Positions 12,226-41,090 of a DNA stretch of 64,000 bases are shown here, one piece after another. The translations under genes and the position numbers were made by a program. Source of the DNA: Pholis gunnellus (Eukaryota; Chordata; Actinopteri; Perciformes; Pholidae); contig OU342820.1 of assembly GCA_910591455.2 (NCBI GenBank), forward strand, positions 2,952,441-3,016,440, read 5' to 3'. Positions within the stretch are counted from its first letter, which is position 1. Each line of letters starts with the position of its first letter. Below the pieces are notes generated by a model, which worked only from the letters and a program-made list of their open reading frames with translations, was not told where the DNA came from and did not search any database.

Positions 12226-12545
12226 ATGAGGCTTCTCACTGGTTCTAACAGACGACATCACATCACCCCAATCCTGGCCTCTCTCCACTGGCTCCCTGCT
12301 TGTTGGAGAATTGATTTGAAGATTGTATTGATCACTTTTATAGTACGTATGGGTCTGGCCCCAACATATACAGAGGACATGTTGAGCCCTACGAGCCAGC
12401 AGCCTGAGATCCTCGGTGGGCCCTTCTGGCTGTGACCGTGCTTTTGCCATCAGGACTCCTCGGCTTTGGACCGCCCTGCCTGAGGAGATATTCTCTTTTA
12501 AATCACTTCTTAAAACACATTTTTACAGACTGGCTTTTATGTGAT
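12226..12545 (+). mobile_element. Decayed LINE reverse-transcriptase 3' end
   Basis: Translation gives HITPILASLHWLPACWRIDLK, a hallmark C-terminal segment of non-LTR retrotransposon reverse transcriptases of the L2/CR1/Rex type. It continues through GLAPTYTEDML and, after frame changes, RTPRLWTALPEEI and FKSLLKTHFYRLAF. Frameshifts and stops interrupt it, so it is a dead fragment. It lies between the first coding exon of mettl22 and its probable 5' UTR exon. Confidence 0.75.
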
Positions 12546-12689
12546 GATGTCACTTTTCTGTTTTATTTGTTGATTTTACTCAATTATTTTACTAAACATA
12601 TATATGTATAAATATATTAATTTGTAATTACACTTGTATAACTTGTATACATGTTAATAAGAGGTAATATCTGGTGAGCTTCAAGGGAG

Positions 12690-12995
12690 TGGAGTCATGG
12701 ATGACTAATATGCATCATGATCTCCATGACTCCATGATCATGGTCTCCATGACTCCATGACTCTATAATCATGGTCTCCATGACTATGGTCTCCATGATC
12801 ATGATCTCCATGATCATGGTCTCCATGACTCCATGACTCCATGATCATGGTCTCCATGATCTCCATGACTCCATGATCTCCATGACTCCATGATTAGATG
12901 ACCATGATCTCCATGACTCCATGATTAGATGACCATGATCTCCATGACTCCATGATTAGATGACCATGGTCTCCATGACTCCATGACCATGGCAT
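12690..12995. repeat. ctccatgactccatgat minisatellite
   Basis: Variable-length blocks of ctccatgactccatgatcatggt, later joined to tagatgaccatgat, repeat about a dozen times. Several units are self-complementary (atgatcat, ccatgg). Confidence 0.9.
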
Positions 12996-13494
12996 GTGCA
13001 CATTAATGATGCACACACTACACCCAGAAAGCATTAAATGATCCACACATCCACTTGCTCCAATTATAAACTAGCCGATATATTTTTTCCAGTTTACGAT
13101 GCACCGTTCTTTAAATATCACCACTGTCGATAGAACCATGCACGCTGTATATACTGTATGTAGACATGCTGTAATCATCCAGTTCATATGAATTCTGTAT
13201 TTCTTTAAACTATTTGAATAGTTTACATCTTACAGAGGCACTTGACTTGTATATAGACTTTGTATTTGTATTGGTGGTCACTGGTGCTTTTTATATATCA
13301 TGAGATACACTTTCTACACATATTCTTTCATTGTAACTGCGCAACAGATCAGCTGGACCCTGACATCATAAAGATAACTGAGGATTAACCCTAAAGCCTC
13401 CGCGCAGGAAGTCCGTCACTGAGCAGCGGATAGTCTCAACACTCATCTCGTGTCAGAGGTGTAGGAGACAAAAACGTGCCCTACCTTCTGGAGA

Positions 13495-13612
13495 ACATCG
13501 GTGGACCACACAGCCAGAGTCACAGGTCGCTGATGTCGAAACTAGTGCACCCACTAAGTCGTCCGGACTGGAAAAGTACAAACATGGCGTCCGTTCCGCC
13601 AGAAAAAGACGG
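13495..13612 (-). other. mettl22: Probable mettl22 5' UTR exon
   Basis: On the minus strand a GC-rich stretch ends in a good donor, CCAGAAG|GTAGGG, with the last exonic base at 13495. It is upstream of the first mettl22 coding exon and overlaps a YY1-like site. The transcription start is a guess. A long first intron (13494 to about 10.2 kb) would join it to the coding exon. Confidence 0.5.
13578..13593 (+). promoter_or_regulatory. YY1-like element at the mettl22 promoter
   Basis: The sequence acaaacatggcgtccg fits the AANATGGCG core bound by YY1, which in vertebrate TATA-less promoters often lies just downstream of transcription starts. Here it lies in the presumed first exon of mettl22, read from the opposite strand. 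The assignment rests on the motif only. Confidence 0.45.
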
Positions 13613-13744
13613 TGGGGCTGTCGTTCACAACAATAACAATAATAATATTAATATTATGCCAGTCTGGCATCAAAGAAATGTAGAAATACTGTCAAGTTGA
13701 GTCCAAATGCAATTCAGATGAAATCACCCTCTGTTTAAAGGTCA

Positions 13745-14549
13745 GCGGCATTAACATTTAATAACATTTATTTATTTAACCTTTATGAAGATAGACTTAA
13801 AAACTAAACAGCAAAAAGTCAAAAACAACATAAACAATTCACATAAAAGAGGCGACAGACTTAAAACAAACCAGCTCTCAAAGAATTGTGATATTCACAC
13901 AGCTCTGTGGGGCTAATAAAGGATCATTTACATTGGCATGTGTTTCTGTTTATATGAAACAGCTCTGAGTATTTAGGTTGGAACGTTAGAATACAAATAG
14001 TTCCACTGGCAGTAAGCACGTGCATATTCAGAAAGATCCCTCTCTCTGAAGATCCCTAAACTAGACACCAGCCTTATTTTACTGACAGCTTTCCATCTGG
14101 GTCAGAGCTGGTTTGAATTACAGCACATCTGGATCTGTAATAAAAGTTTCCCACCAGAGAACCAATGGGGGCCAGTAACGTGTGCTCTCTCCAGCTGTTT
14201 AACGGGACATTGTTCCAAGCAGCATGCTGTTTTCGTGTCTGTACTGATAAGCTTCCAGGTAGAGGTTGCCCTCATTGATATTAAACTATACGTCCGCTTA
14301 ATTGTATCACTTGCATCACACTCTGCAGTTTCCCACTCAGTCTTGATTCTAATTGTCTGCCGAATTACAATGTATCAAATAATTGTTTGCTCAGCTTTCA
14401 TGTTGCTGATTTGGATGTTATTTGAATCTCTTCATCTGTGTTTTTATTACACAGAAGCCACAGAATGCAAAGAGCAAAGGTGAAACTGGAAAACATGTTT
14501 ATGATGTGCTTTGTGTTGAAATACAAATAAAGCTTTGTTGAAAAAAAAA
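13745..14549 (+). mobile_element. Retroposed element with poly(A) tail
   Basis: The block opens with atttatttatttaacctttat, a start shared with the repeat at 27.1 kb, and contains a segment resembling LINE 3' regions (ccagagaaccaatgggggcc). It ends with caaataaagctttgttg followed by nine A. A polyadenylation signal followed by a genomic A run marks a retroposed copy. The 82-codon open frame at 14235 has no recognisable homology. It occupies most of the space between the mettl22 and abat first exons. Confidence 0.5.
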
Positions 14550-14589
14550 GGCCAGAGAGCTAATCAGAATAAGCCCCTCCTCCTGTAGA

Positions 14590-14602
14590 GAGAGCGGCCT
14601 GA

Positions 14603-14644
<42 letters not shown>

Positions 14645-14694
14645 GTGCTGCCGTCCACCACTCATCCCTCGCTGCTGCCGACTCCGGATCCCCG
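14590..14694 (+). other. abat: Probable abat 5' UTR exon 1
   Basis: A GC-rich stretch ends in a consensus donor, CCCG|GTAAGT, at 14694. A (CA)n tract (about 14607-14641) lies inside or just upstream of it. It is the best candidate for the abat first exon, 6.6 kb before the start codon. The 5' boundary is not determined. Confidence 0.5.
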
Positions 14695-15252
14695 GTAAGT
14701 GTTAAGACTTCATCGCATCCCGGCTCATGAGCGACCGTGTCCGCAGAGAGAGAGTTGTCCGGATCAAACCGCCGTCCTGTCGTATTGACGCTCAGTCGTT
14801 CACGTCTGCAGTGCTCGTGCTTGAACCGTCAAAAGCGTCGGGATGCGCTGCGTTCGACAGCGTCCATGTCGGGGAAGCAGTTGGAGCAGCATCGGTGTTG
14901 ACTCAACATCACAAAGTGGTGTGCTATTAGTCCCGTGATAGGATCCGTGACTAATGAACGGGATCGCTGCTGTGAGAGCCGGCCGGATCCAGTCGGAACC
15001 AGATTCAAACATGCACAAACAACATCCATCTATACAGATGAAATCATTTCAATGCATTTGCCTTTGGATCCACATCAGTGACAGCACTCCTCACACTGAC
15101 CACTCAGCACATTTCACCTTCCGCGTATAGAAGAGCAGCGTTAGATGTAACTCAACGTTCAGCAGTAATAACCACACTCAATGAATAGGTGTGTTTGTTA
15201 TACCGGATCAATAAAAGACATGTTTTAAGAGATGTTGTTCTGTTTGTTCCAG

Positions 15253-15306
15253 GGCCCGTGCAGCTCAGCTCCGGACTGCTCCAGGTCTCACAGCAGACAT
15301 CAGCAG
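15253..15306 (+). other. abat: Possible abat 5' UTR exon 2
   Basis: This 54-nt segment has a good acceptor (gtttgttccag) and donor (CAGCAG|GTAGGG). It has no long open frame. It may be a small non-coding exon between the first exon and the exon carrying the start codon; transcript data would decide. Confidence 0.4.
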
Positions 15307-15524
15307 GTAGGGAATTTATGAAGATTTCATTTCACTCTCCAGATGTGAAGCCTCCACATTGTTTTACTACAGACCTGCACTGCCTAGCGGCCAAGCATAG
15401 GGTAGAGTAATACTCTGTGCATTAACACCATCTATGATACATCATGATATCTGTGACTGAAGGATAATAAACCACTAATAAGAAAAAACAGAATGAGTTA
15501 CTGTATGTATTTATTCACACCGTT

Positions 15525-15605
15525 GTGGGGTCATTTTCACAGAATATGACAACTAAGATGAAACAATGAACAACAGAGTGCATAGAGTCTTAGTGCCTCT
15601 TTAAT

Positions 15606-15650
<45 letters not shown>

Positions 15651-16275
15651 GCCTCATTCAAATGTAAAATGGACACAAACTGGCAAAAGACAAAATGCCA
15701 AAAAGCCGAACAGTTGTGGGTTAAAATATGTAAAGGAAGGATGCAACAGTGCCTCACTACAATGTGTGTGTCAACGGGTGAATGTGACATGTAGTGTTAT
15801 ATAAATGCCACTATGTTGTTATGTAAAGTCCGTTTACCGTTGACAGGTCGTCTTAAACCGTCTTTGTTCCTAAAGGATGTGGTGTGAGGCCTGAAGACAA
15901 TCCAGATGTTTTTTCAGACGCACAAATTCATTCTGATGAAGTAACAAAGGGTGAGGCCAGAGGTGTGTTAATGTTGGATGTTGAAGAGAGGAAGTGGCGA
16001 GTGGTTGCTATGGTGACCATGCAGATTTACAAGTCAGACTGAATATCTGCAGATCAGTGAGTGAGTGACACCAATAGAAGTCATGTTGACTCTCACCGAC
16101 TGTTTGAGGAGCCGATGTCCCTCCACAACACTAGTGGAGTGTTTGAGAGCACTGCCAGTGATTCTCACTGTCAGACGGTAGTAATGTGATGTTGATGGAG
16201 CCAGACTCTCCTCCACCTACAGGGTTCTGGGCTTGGAGCAACCCCCTTCACCTCCATGCTGAAGACGCTAATGTA
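15525..16275. mobile_element. Interspersed repeat, family B copy 1
   Basis: Bases 15540-15600 (gacaactaagatgaaacaatgaa and neighbours) recur at 21.13-21.23 kb. Bases 15660-15740 and 16125-16220 (actagtggagtgtttgagag, ggagccagactctcctcc) recur at 22.64-22.95 kb. A (CA)n tract at 15606-15648 and a SINE tail near 15770-15810 interrupt it. No coding capacity is seen. It is most likely a non-autonomous transposon whose second copy is split. Confidence 0.6.
15606..15648. repeat. (CA)n microsatellite
   Basis: A pure CA dinucleotide tract inside the family B repeat. Confidence 0.95.
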
Positions 16276-16279
16276 GCTG

Positions 16280-17716
16280 ATTAGTTGCATTACATCATTT
16301 GTTCTTAAAAAACAGAATAAGAGAAACATGATACAATTCTATGATAAACAGGGAAACACAACCTGTCTTTGTTCTCATGCAAAGCTTTGTGATTTGTGAT
16401 TTTTCTACAACCAGTTGCACGTTCTGTCAGGAAATCATCCTCTACAGGGTTTCACTGGCTCTGAATGAGATCATCTTGTACACGTGTACACGTGTACACA
16501 TGTGCATTTCATTAAAAATGTGAATCCCTGGATGTTACATTTTCATCATCAAGTTTCTGCAGTGGTCCCAGAAATATTTGTACCGAAAGTGAACTGAAGT
16601 AGCACATCACATGACATGGATGAGCTTGGTTTGAGACCAAGAATATGACCCCAAATACTGACAACAACTGGAGTGTACAGGCAAAGCTACATCTCCTGCA
16701 TTCAGTGTTTTGATTATTTTACTTCCTAATTTAATTAAAACATCAGGGACTGAGGAGGGATTCCTCTCCCAGGATGGACATTATATTTATGTCATTTTAC
16801 GATGAAAACAAGAGCACATTTTCAGTTGTTGAGGAGATTCCTCTCATCTCAGATCAGTCTATTACAGTTTTTTTCAATTGCTAACAAGCAGTGTTCAATA
16901 CTGAAACCACATGTTCAAAACTCTTCATACGTTCAGCGACACACAAGTGTCTACGGACCAAACTGTGAATCATTTTTCATTGCTTTCAGACAAAATGCAT
17001 TCAATCACCACATTTTTCAAAATTCACAAACACTTTTGTCATTCATACTCCACAAACTGCAAAAAACTATGTATTTGCAGGACATTTTTCATATGCTAAC
17101 ACACTGCTTTCAAAACTGATAAAAGCACATTCAAATCAGAATGATGGAACATTTCACACATTTCTGCAGTAATTATTTTGAAATATAGGAAATGAATGAA
17201 AATGAAATAATAATCATTCCGAGCTAATTGCAATTTCAGCTCAAAGCCAGCCCAGGTGCCAACCACAGTTTATTGCTCTCACGCTATTGAGTGACTCTTT
17301 GGCATCAGTGTCCAAAGTTCAGTTTCTTATAAATGTTTTTGATTGGATAGAAAAACAATCATCATCATAAAAAATGCTGAGCCTGAACACACTTGTTAAG
17401 ATGGAATGTGTGAGCATTGATCAGCCCATTGTCAGGTTCAATTGGTCCTGTACACTTTCAAATAGCACAAGAGTGTGTGGAAGTGCACACGGTGCTGGGA
17501 GTAATATTTTAATTGGGGCACACCTGCACTTACTGCAGGAACCTGCATGACCACATGTTTGAGACCTGTGTGATAGCCTCTTTGTGTTTGAGTTTGTATT
17601 ATTGAATGCTGAGTTTAAGTCCACAAACTGAATCCCTGCTCTTGCAGACTGTGGGGCGACTCAGCAGAATCCTCGATATCCTTCAGCTGGGCCAAAGCAA
17701 CCAGCTTCTCTGATGG

Positions 17717-17750
<34 letters not shown>

Positions 17751-20700
17751 CTCGCTCTCTCTGGATGTTCTCTTTGTAAGGAACAGGTGTTGCATGCAGC
17801 TGTGCTCCACTTAGTGAGTGACCTGACAGGTATTGCCAGCTACAAGAGGCTTAAACTGAACCATCTCTGGGTCCACCTTAGGTCCCAGAACACTCTCCAA
17901 ACCTGGCAAGTAGAGGATCAGAAACTCTATCAAAGCGTCTCTTTGTGTTCTTCTCAGCAACATGAAAGAAGCTCTGAACCGATCATATGGGAATGCTGAT
18001 GTATGTCAAATATTTTGAATACAAATTGATGAAGCACTCTCATGTTTCAGGAAGCTCCAACATCAATTCCATCTGCACACCAAGCTTGAGAAACTCTAAA
18101 TCAGTGTCCCCGGTCTCCTCATCAAGTCCTCTGTTCTCTGTTCTGACTCGGAGACATTTCCTGATCCATGTCTTGGTCTCCACCACTGTGTGCCTCTCTG
18201 TCTCTGTCACGATCAAAGTTCTAGTAGACCAAGTAGCCGGCGCCACACTGCTGCTGTGGTTACGCAACAGACTTTTTTGTCAATGCAATTCCAGGTCACT
18301 CGAGGACGGGACGGCTGATGTTACCGTCCCAGACCGGTTTGAAGCAGAAAGGAAGCAGGCAGGACAGTTTCTGTTTGGCTTGATTCTGACCTTGACTTTT
18401 ATAAGAAGCCTGTGGGTTTTCCTATTCAAATTCTATTCAGTCATTTCCCAGAAAGGATCGATTGCATTTTCCATATTGGATCACATGTTTTAACGAGGTC
18501 TCATTCTCTGATAGATTTGAGCAACCTATGACCAACATGTGCTGTATTCTTGTTTTCACCTTCACTGACGTAGTGGAGATGTAGCTACATGATTTCTAAA
18601 CATCATTCCAACACACGGACCTGTTTGGGTGGTTACTGCCACGGGGCCTTCTGGGTAAATATCTATCGTTGTCTGATGTTTTGCCGCAGCTTGTTTCATG
18701 AAGTCTTCATTTTCTAAAATACTTCTGATTGTTTCCTTTAGTTCATGTGAGTCAGTAAACGTTGATTCCCTCTTCTCTGCATTATGAGGATGTTTAACTG
18801 TTTGAGTTTGTACTGAGGGGAATCATGGGAAATGGAATCTACAGCAAGAGATCCGATGAGCAACAGAATTGTCCAAAGGTGCTACTAGTTGGCCGTCAGC
18901 TGTGACGTTTGTGTTTCACAATCCACCTCTGTATATTACGTCTGTATTGTATGGCGACAGCTGTGGACGAAGGCGTTGTGTTTTCAGGTCATCCGTCTGT
19001 CCGGTTCAATTCTTTAGTGAATTTTCCTCTCCTGATGGTGTCCGTGGTGTTGTTTATTAACTGCGGAGGGAAACATCTGACTCTTTTAGCTGCTAAATAA
19101 AGGGGATGTTGCTTTAGATCTGAGATATGTGTGTCTGTCCTATGCTTTGGTTAGTGTGGTGAATGGTTTCTTAGAAGACTGCACATATTCTCTCCCTGCA
19201 TCCCTTAACAAGAAGCCTCCACTAAAAGCCTTTAGAGTCTGTTTTACCCCGGGCTGTTTCAGTCACAGCTGTTAGAACGCTTCAGCTGAGCTGCTTGTCT
19301 GTAGCTGGAACAGGTTTGGAGTCCGTCTCCCTGATCAGGACTTAGCAGAATACCACGATCCGTGTTCGTGCCTTTTATACAGAAGAGCGAGGTGAAATAT
19401 CAGCACAACCGTCCCACCCTGAACAGGCTGTCTACGGGTTTTCAGAGACACAACTCACAACTCCATCGGCTCTTCAGGTCGGCCTCTACAGAGACAATGA
19501 CCGACAATCCGATGTTCACACCTGCTTCATGTTCAGAAGGTGTGTGGAGATGAGGACATATGCAGGGTTTGAACTTGTCTCTCGCTCTCTTTTTTTCATT
19601 CTTTACATAACTATCTCTGTCACGTGTGCAAATGAGTGCAACACTTTGAAAACCTTCCTGAAGAAACACTCTGAAGTTGTGCCCCTTTATCTCCGTATTG
19701 AACGGGTCGTAGCGTCCCCCTCCCCCTCTCTTTTCAGAATAGCTGAACACACTTTTGTGTTGCTGAGATAAAACAGATGAACTCGTTTATTTCTAGCATA
19801 AGTCAGCGTTCAGTCTTAATAGCAGGCGAGACAGAACTCGAGTGATGAACCTCAGTGGTACTTTGATATTCAATGAGTAAAATCCTCCTCTTCAGTAGAA
19901 AGTCTTTCTCGTGACTGAGGTATCTATGGTTACGTCCACTGAAAGTATGACATTAGGCATTATTGCTGTTGTCCTCGCTTTGTGCTCCCATTCCAGCTCA
20001 TTCCAGTTCAAACTCGCTGCGTCTGCTTCCGTCCACCATCACTTTATATACCCCCCCCCCCCCCCCATATGAAGATGCAGTCTTGTGTAACTCTTACTCT
20101 CCAAACCAGTTTCATCCAGTTCACAAGGTGTTGCCAAGAAACCAGCACCGTGCTCGTGTGCGTGTGCGTGTGCGTGTGCGTGCGTGAGTGAGTGCATGGG
20201 TCAGGGTTTCCTTTGCTGTGTGAAAGCAGATATCTGGAATGATCCTGTTTCTGCTGCCAGTGTTGCATAAGAGCTTGGAAGGGAGAGAGAGCAGACAGCC
20301 CCTGTGTTGCATCACTTCGCACATTTCTTCCTTATGTTTGTTTCTCTATCAGGAGATAATAATAGGAATAGTTATTAATGATTTGATATTAGTAATATGG
20401 CTGTTACACCAGCTGCAGCCCATTAGAAAGCCTGAAGTGGAACATATACGATTTGTCTTGAGATCCTTCTAGTTGAAAGCCAAAAGCTTTTTTTTTGTTC
20501 ATTTGTATTTATTTGACTGATACATTTGTATTGTTTCATCTGTTGTACTTTCTATTGTTAGATTGTCGTGTATCCTGCTCTTGCTTTGCTTTATCTGTCA
20601 ATGCCCTTTGGAAACTCTGATTTTGTGTACATATAGATGATTATTATGAATAGGTGTGGGAATAAGAATAACTCACGATACCATACTATCATGATACAGC

Positions 20701-21120
20701 TGTGCTGCTATCACTGGATACATTGATAGACAATCAGCTATGACATCATGACATGTGTGTAACTGAGGAAGAAAAAACTCCCCTCAAGCCAAAAAGCAGT
20801 AATTATATAATAACTCACTGTAGTGGTGTAACGGACCACTGATGATCCGTGATCCGTACGGATCCCCCTCACAGTAGCACGCCTGTGAACTGTGGATTAA
20901 TGACACAGTTCATCTTAACCAGCAGTGTGAAACAAAGTTTTACTGACATTGTTATCCACCGACATTCAGGACATCATGTATGCTTTTCTAGTCTCTGATC
21001 TCTGATAATGTTACATTGTCAACAACCAATCCGTGTTGAAATAGACAGGAGGAGAGCGAGTAAAGATCTGTGATCTGTGATACGATCTGAGCCGTGAGGT
21101 TCATGGTCCGTTGCACCGCG
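16280..21120. other. abat intron 1 region, no gene recognised
   Basis: This long stretch precedes the coding exons of abat. It holds (TC)n at 17721-17762, a 16-nt C run at 20051-20066 and a (GTGCGT)n tract near 20157-20185. A probable repeat at 16.86-17.15 kb starts with tttcaattgctaacaag. A 168-codon open frame at 17987-18493 shows no recognisable domain, and the minus strand there is also open. I see no supported gene. Confidence 0.55.
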
Positions 21121-21129
21121 AACTCACTG

Positions 21130-21235
21130 CTCTGTGGTGTTAGTTTGACAGAATTTGACAACTAAGATGAAACAAAGAACAACAACGTGCGCAGAGTCTC
21201 AGCTCAGTGGCTCTTTAACACACTCTCTCCCTATC
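21130..21235. mobile_element. Interspersed repeat, family B copy 2, left part
   Basis: The sequence gacaactaagatgaaacaaa and flanking words match 15.54-15.60 kb. It ends about 30 nt before the acceptor of the abat exon that carries the start codon, so the polypyrimidine tract of that acceptor lies at the edge of the repeat. Confidence 0.6.
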
Positions 21236-21340
21236 TCTCTGTCTCTCCCTCTCTCTCTCATTAGGTGACCTGGTGAAGTTAGACCCTGAGGGCTCTCTGC
21301 CTCTCCCTCACACTTCTTCCTGTCTCTGGACAGTTTTGTC

Positions 21341-37694
<16,354 letters not shown>

Positions 37695-39895
37695 ATGGTG
37701 ACCCTCAAGGAAACCTGACTGACACTGCATGAGTTAATCCCGAATGGAGGGAGGAAACTCCAGACCGTCCATGTCATGATAAGCACAATCCACACAATTA
37801 CTCACACAGCTATCTCATATATATCCTCTGTTTCAGATCCAATTCGCCAATATTCATCCCCTTAGCCAGAAATGATGATGATGATATCCTCATGCTTGTG
37901 CTGCCATAAAGCTGTACCCAGAAAAGCATCCAGCTGCAGTAACTAGGTAGTGCTGCAGTAACTGAGAATGTTCATGTTTCTGTCAAATGAATCCAGAATC
38001 ATTCTCATCTCTTACTTAGACTGACTTGACGCTGGATGAATTCATGCCAGATTGTACATCATGTCAGCAAATCTAGCTGCTACTCCTCCCCTCCTTTACT
38101 GCCTGGGATTCACAGGTCTGCAGTCAGGCTACACATGTGGGTCTGTTCCAGCATGAGATAAATGTAAATAAGACATGGGAGATCAACCTCACTTCTTGGC
38201 TCAGAACAGAGTCTTATGTACAACTTCTTTTAGTGCTCATTTGCTGGCTTCATCCCACTGCCTGACTCAGTCACTGCTGTGATTCCAGTTATCCTGTATG
38301 TGTGTGTGTGTGTGTGTGAAGAAGACACTCATCCTGGATGCAGAATTCTGATTCAGCGATGACTCTATGACGGAACGCACAATTAAGCAAAGACCTGCAT
38401 GTCATTTAACGCCGCCCATTAGAAACGCCCTTGTGATGACTCTTGTGTTGCTCTTAATAGGAATGACTTTTGAAATGTTGTAGCCCAGAAACAAATGTGA
38501 ATCTTAAATGGACCATGACAATGTCATAGATTGTTTAGTGCCTGCATGTCACTTAAATGTGCTAATATTGTTTTATTTTCTTTTTTTAGTGGCTCAAATG
38601 GGAGCAGCCATTGGTAACCTTAGTTGATCTAAAATTCCGAACGCATTGACCTTGACTCTTGAACGAAAGCTTCATATGTTGCCAAAATTATTTTTTGAAA
38701 ACAGATTTACTTTTCATTTCCACGCCACACACTTGATTATCATTTCATATTTAACACTTCTCGTGTGTGACAGAACAGCCTGTTAGTGTAAATTCAGCGT
38801 GCAGGGAAAACTGATCGTTTTCAGTTTACATCAAGCTTCAAAATCCTTCTTCAGTTCAGACTGATTCTGTGTTCACAGGCCTTCAGCCCTGTGGGCTCGT
38901 TCACACAGGTGAGATAAACCTGGATGACTGAGAATCTTCTAGCTGTTAGTTTCAGGCCTGTTAGTCGTCCCGTTTGGAACCGTCTCATCCGTTCCACACT
39001 TACAACAAATGTCACCAAGCAACACAAAGGTCGGATCTAAAATGCATTGGACGTGTTTTCAAACAGTATTTTTCGATTTCTCAAGAGAAAAGACTTCAAA
39101 TATTTAGATGAACTGATTGATTTGACAAATGCGCGTCTTTTTTTTTTTTTATGGGAATTGTGCCACAGACTGCTACTGAGTGGATGAGACGGACTCAAAC
39201 AGAGTTGGCCTGTTAGCAAAACTGTAGCTACGTTGCAGGACTTGAACTTTGAGCACAAGTCCATTGAGAAGCAATTAGATCATAAGTAATACAAAGATGT
39301 AGAGCATAAAGGCTTAAAACACCGTCACGGCACAACTTTTTCTAAATATTTGTACCATTTTTATTTTGTAATTCTGCCCAAGCTGTTGTTCTACTGATTC
39401 AGTAAGAATTCACTTAAGACCTTCATCGTGTCTGAATGTTCCATGGAGCTTTTAGGCAAGTGTTATAAGTGTGTAGTAGCAGTTATCATTCATGTCTTTC
39501 TGATGATTAACCTACTAGAGTCATTAATATATATGAATATTATGTACATTTTTTACATTCATTTTGCAGAAATGATATCCTTTAAGCCTAATGTAAATCT
39601 GTTCCATAGTTCGCGGGGTTAGTGAGTCTTGTATAAACATCGATTTTAAAGGACATGTAAAGAACTGCAGGGTGTCCATGTGAGCAATACAATGACAACA
39701 GTGCCGTCTCCTTGTTGTCAGTCAGTGTTCCATGAATCCACGATGACCGTTAAACATTTTTGACATGAACTATTATCACCTGTGATCTGAGATAGATGAT
39801 TATTGATGTAATTATTTTAGATGGCTCTAACTGTTGTTGTCTATAAAACATTCTGTCCATTTAATGGGAGAAATAAAAGAAGTTTTGAGTAACCT
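37695..39895 (+). other. abat: Likely abat 3' UTR
   Basis: The stop at 37692-37694 is followed by 2.2 kb without a recognisable gene. The first convincing polyadenylation signal is AATAAA at 39872-39877, with a T/G-rich stretch after it (tgagtaacctagttgagttttta). A short GT tract lies at 38297-38317. A nearer end is possible, so the UTR length is inferred. Confidence 0.5.
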
Positions 39896-40144
39896 AGTTG
39901 AGTTTTTATTTCTTGAGCATGAAAGCTCATTCAGCTTACAACTCGCCCTTCCTATCGACATAGTTCACTTTGACCTGAAAATATGATTCAAAAACAGTGT
40001 TTATTTATAATGATATGAATGTCCAAGTGTCTCTTTTGCAAGCCTGAATGTTCTGAGGTGAAGAAAGACTTTGGGGGGAAGGTAAATAAAAATAAAGCAC
40101 ATCATTGCATTAAATCACAGAAATATGAGCATCAGCTAACCTAC

Positions 40145-40300
40145 CTATCTGCCTGTTGACCTACCTACCTACCTGTCTACCTGTCTACCTACCTGCCTGT
40201 GTCTACCTACCTGTCTACCTGCCTGTCTACCTACATCCCTTTCTACCTAGCTTGCCTGTCTACCAGCCAGTCTACCTGCCTACCTACCACCCTGTCTTGT
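40145..40300. repeat. Impure (CTAC)/(CTGC)n tetranucleotide array
   Basis: Repeats of ctac, ctgt and ctgc run through this stretch (ctacctacctgtctacctg). The 76-codon frame reading Leu-Pro-Val-Tyr repeats is an artefact. Confidence 0.9.
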
Positions 40301-40747
40301 TAAAATCCAGCCTATTCTTGCTCCTTTCTCTAATGTTACCTACCCAAGCTCTAAATATCAGCCAAAAAGAAAAGTTATACTTTTGACGTAAACGACATGT
40401 ATTCATCTATTTAAAGGATGGACTGGAGCTCGAGATGCTACAGTTATATCTCACGTGCTGTCAGCATTCCTCATGGTTATGTTGACATTTCTGACATAAA
40501 AAAGTGAACACATTGGTGAATTGTCCATACATCCAAACTGCTCATAACCATCGACTGAAATAGTTTGGAAAGGTAATACTCCTTTAACATGTAGTATTTA
40601 AGTAGTATTCAAGTAGGTTTTGACGTAAGGGAAGAACACGAATAGGCTGTGAATCTGTACGTGTTTTCTTGCAGAATTAAAGTGATCTGTAAAGTGAATT
40701 CATTATATTTACACTGATACTTCCACGACAGTTTCATCGGTCTGTGT

Positions 40748-40793
40748 ACGTTTTGATAGTTTGTTTTATCAATAAATGAAACTATCAAAACGT
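40748..40793. repeat. 15-bp perfect inverted repeat with AATAAA in the loop
   Basis: The arms acgttttgatagttt (40748-40762) and aaactatcaaaacgt (40779-40793) are exact complements around a 16-nt loop that contains AATAAA at 40771. It lies about 300 bp upstream of the rcn3 first exon. Confidence 0.9.
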
Positions 40794-40929
40794 TGCAACT
40801 CCGATTTGTTTGACTCCATCGTGGATGTGTTTCACGAGAAGCTTCGCTATCTCCTCGGTTGTAATCGGCTACTCTCGTCAGGTTTCGAGCTGAGCCGCAG
40901 TAGTCCGCTTTGGCGTGACAACGTGGCGG

Positions 40930-41090
40930 TTAACAGCCAATAAGAATTTATCCAAAAGTATTTCACTAATGTGTCCTACTTCTTATTGGTTAGAACTCCC
41001 TTCGGGGCGTTGGTCATTGGCTGTCTGAACAACAAGGCCCGCCCCCCTGACGTTGATATTTAAAGGTACAGAGTGCCAACGCGTACAGGA
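40930..41090 (+). promoter_or_regulatory. rcn3: rcn3 promoter: CCAAT boxes and TATA-like element
   Basis: Three CCAAT motifs lie upstream of the first exon: CCAAT at 40937-40941 and the reverse form ATTGG at 40985-40989 and 41016-41020. A TGACGT core is at 41048-41053 and a TATA-like TATTTAAAG at 41057-41065. Several CCAAT boxes plus an ACGT core suit an ER chaperone-type gene, but no complete ER-stress element (CCAAT, nine bases, CCACG) is present. Confidence 0.6.

Larger units (their letters stand above)
39900..40925. other. Intergenic region between abat and rcn3
   Basis: The region holds a (CTAC)n-type tetranucleotide array and the 15-bp inverted repeat listed separately; the rest is AT-rich without a gene. 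GC content and CpG rise from about 40.8 kb towards the rcn3 promoter. Confidence 0.6.

Noticed and set aside
17987..18493. 168-codon plus-strand open frame
   Set aside because: No recognisable domain, no supporting splice context, and the opposite strand is open over the same region, so it is not called a gene.
40920..41025. Complete ER-stress response element in the rcn3 promoter
   Set aside because: CCAAT boxes and a CGTGG word are present, but none has the CCAAT, nine-base, CCACG arrangement, so only CCAAT boxes are reported.
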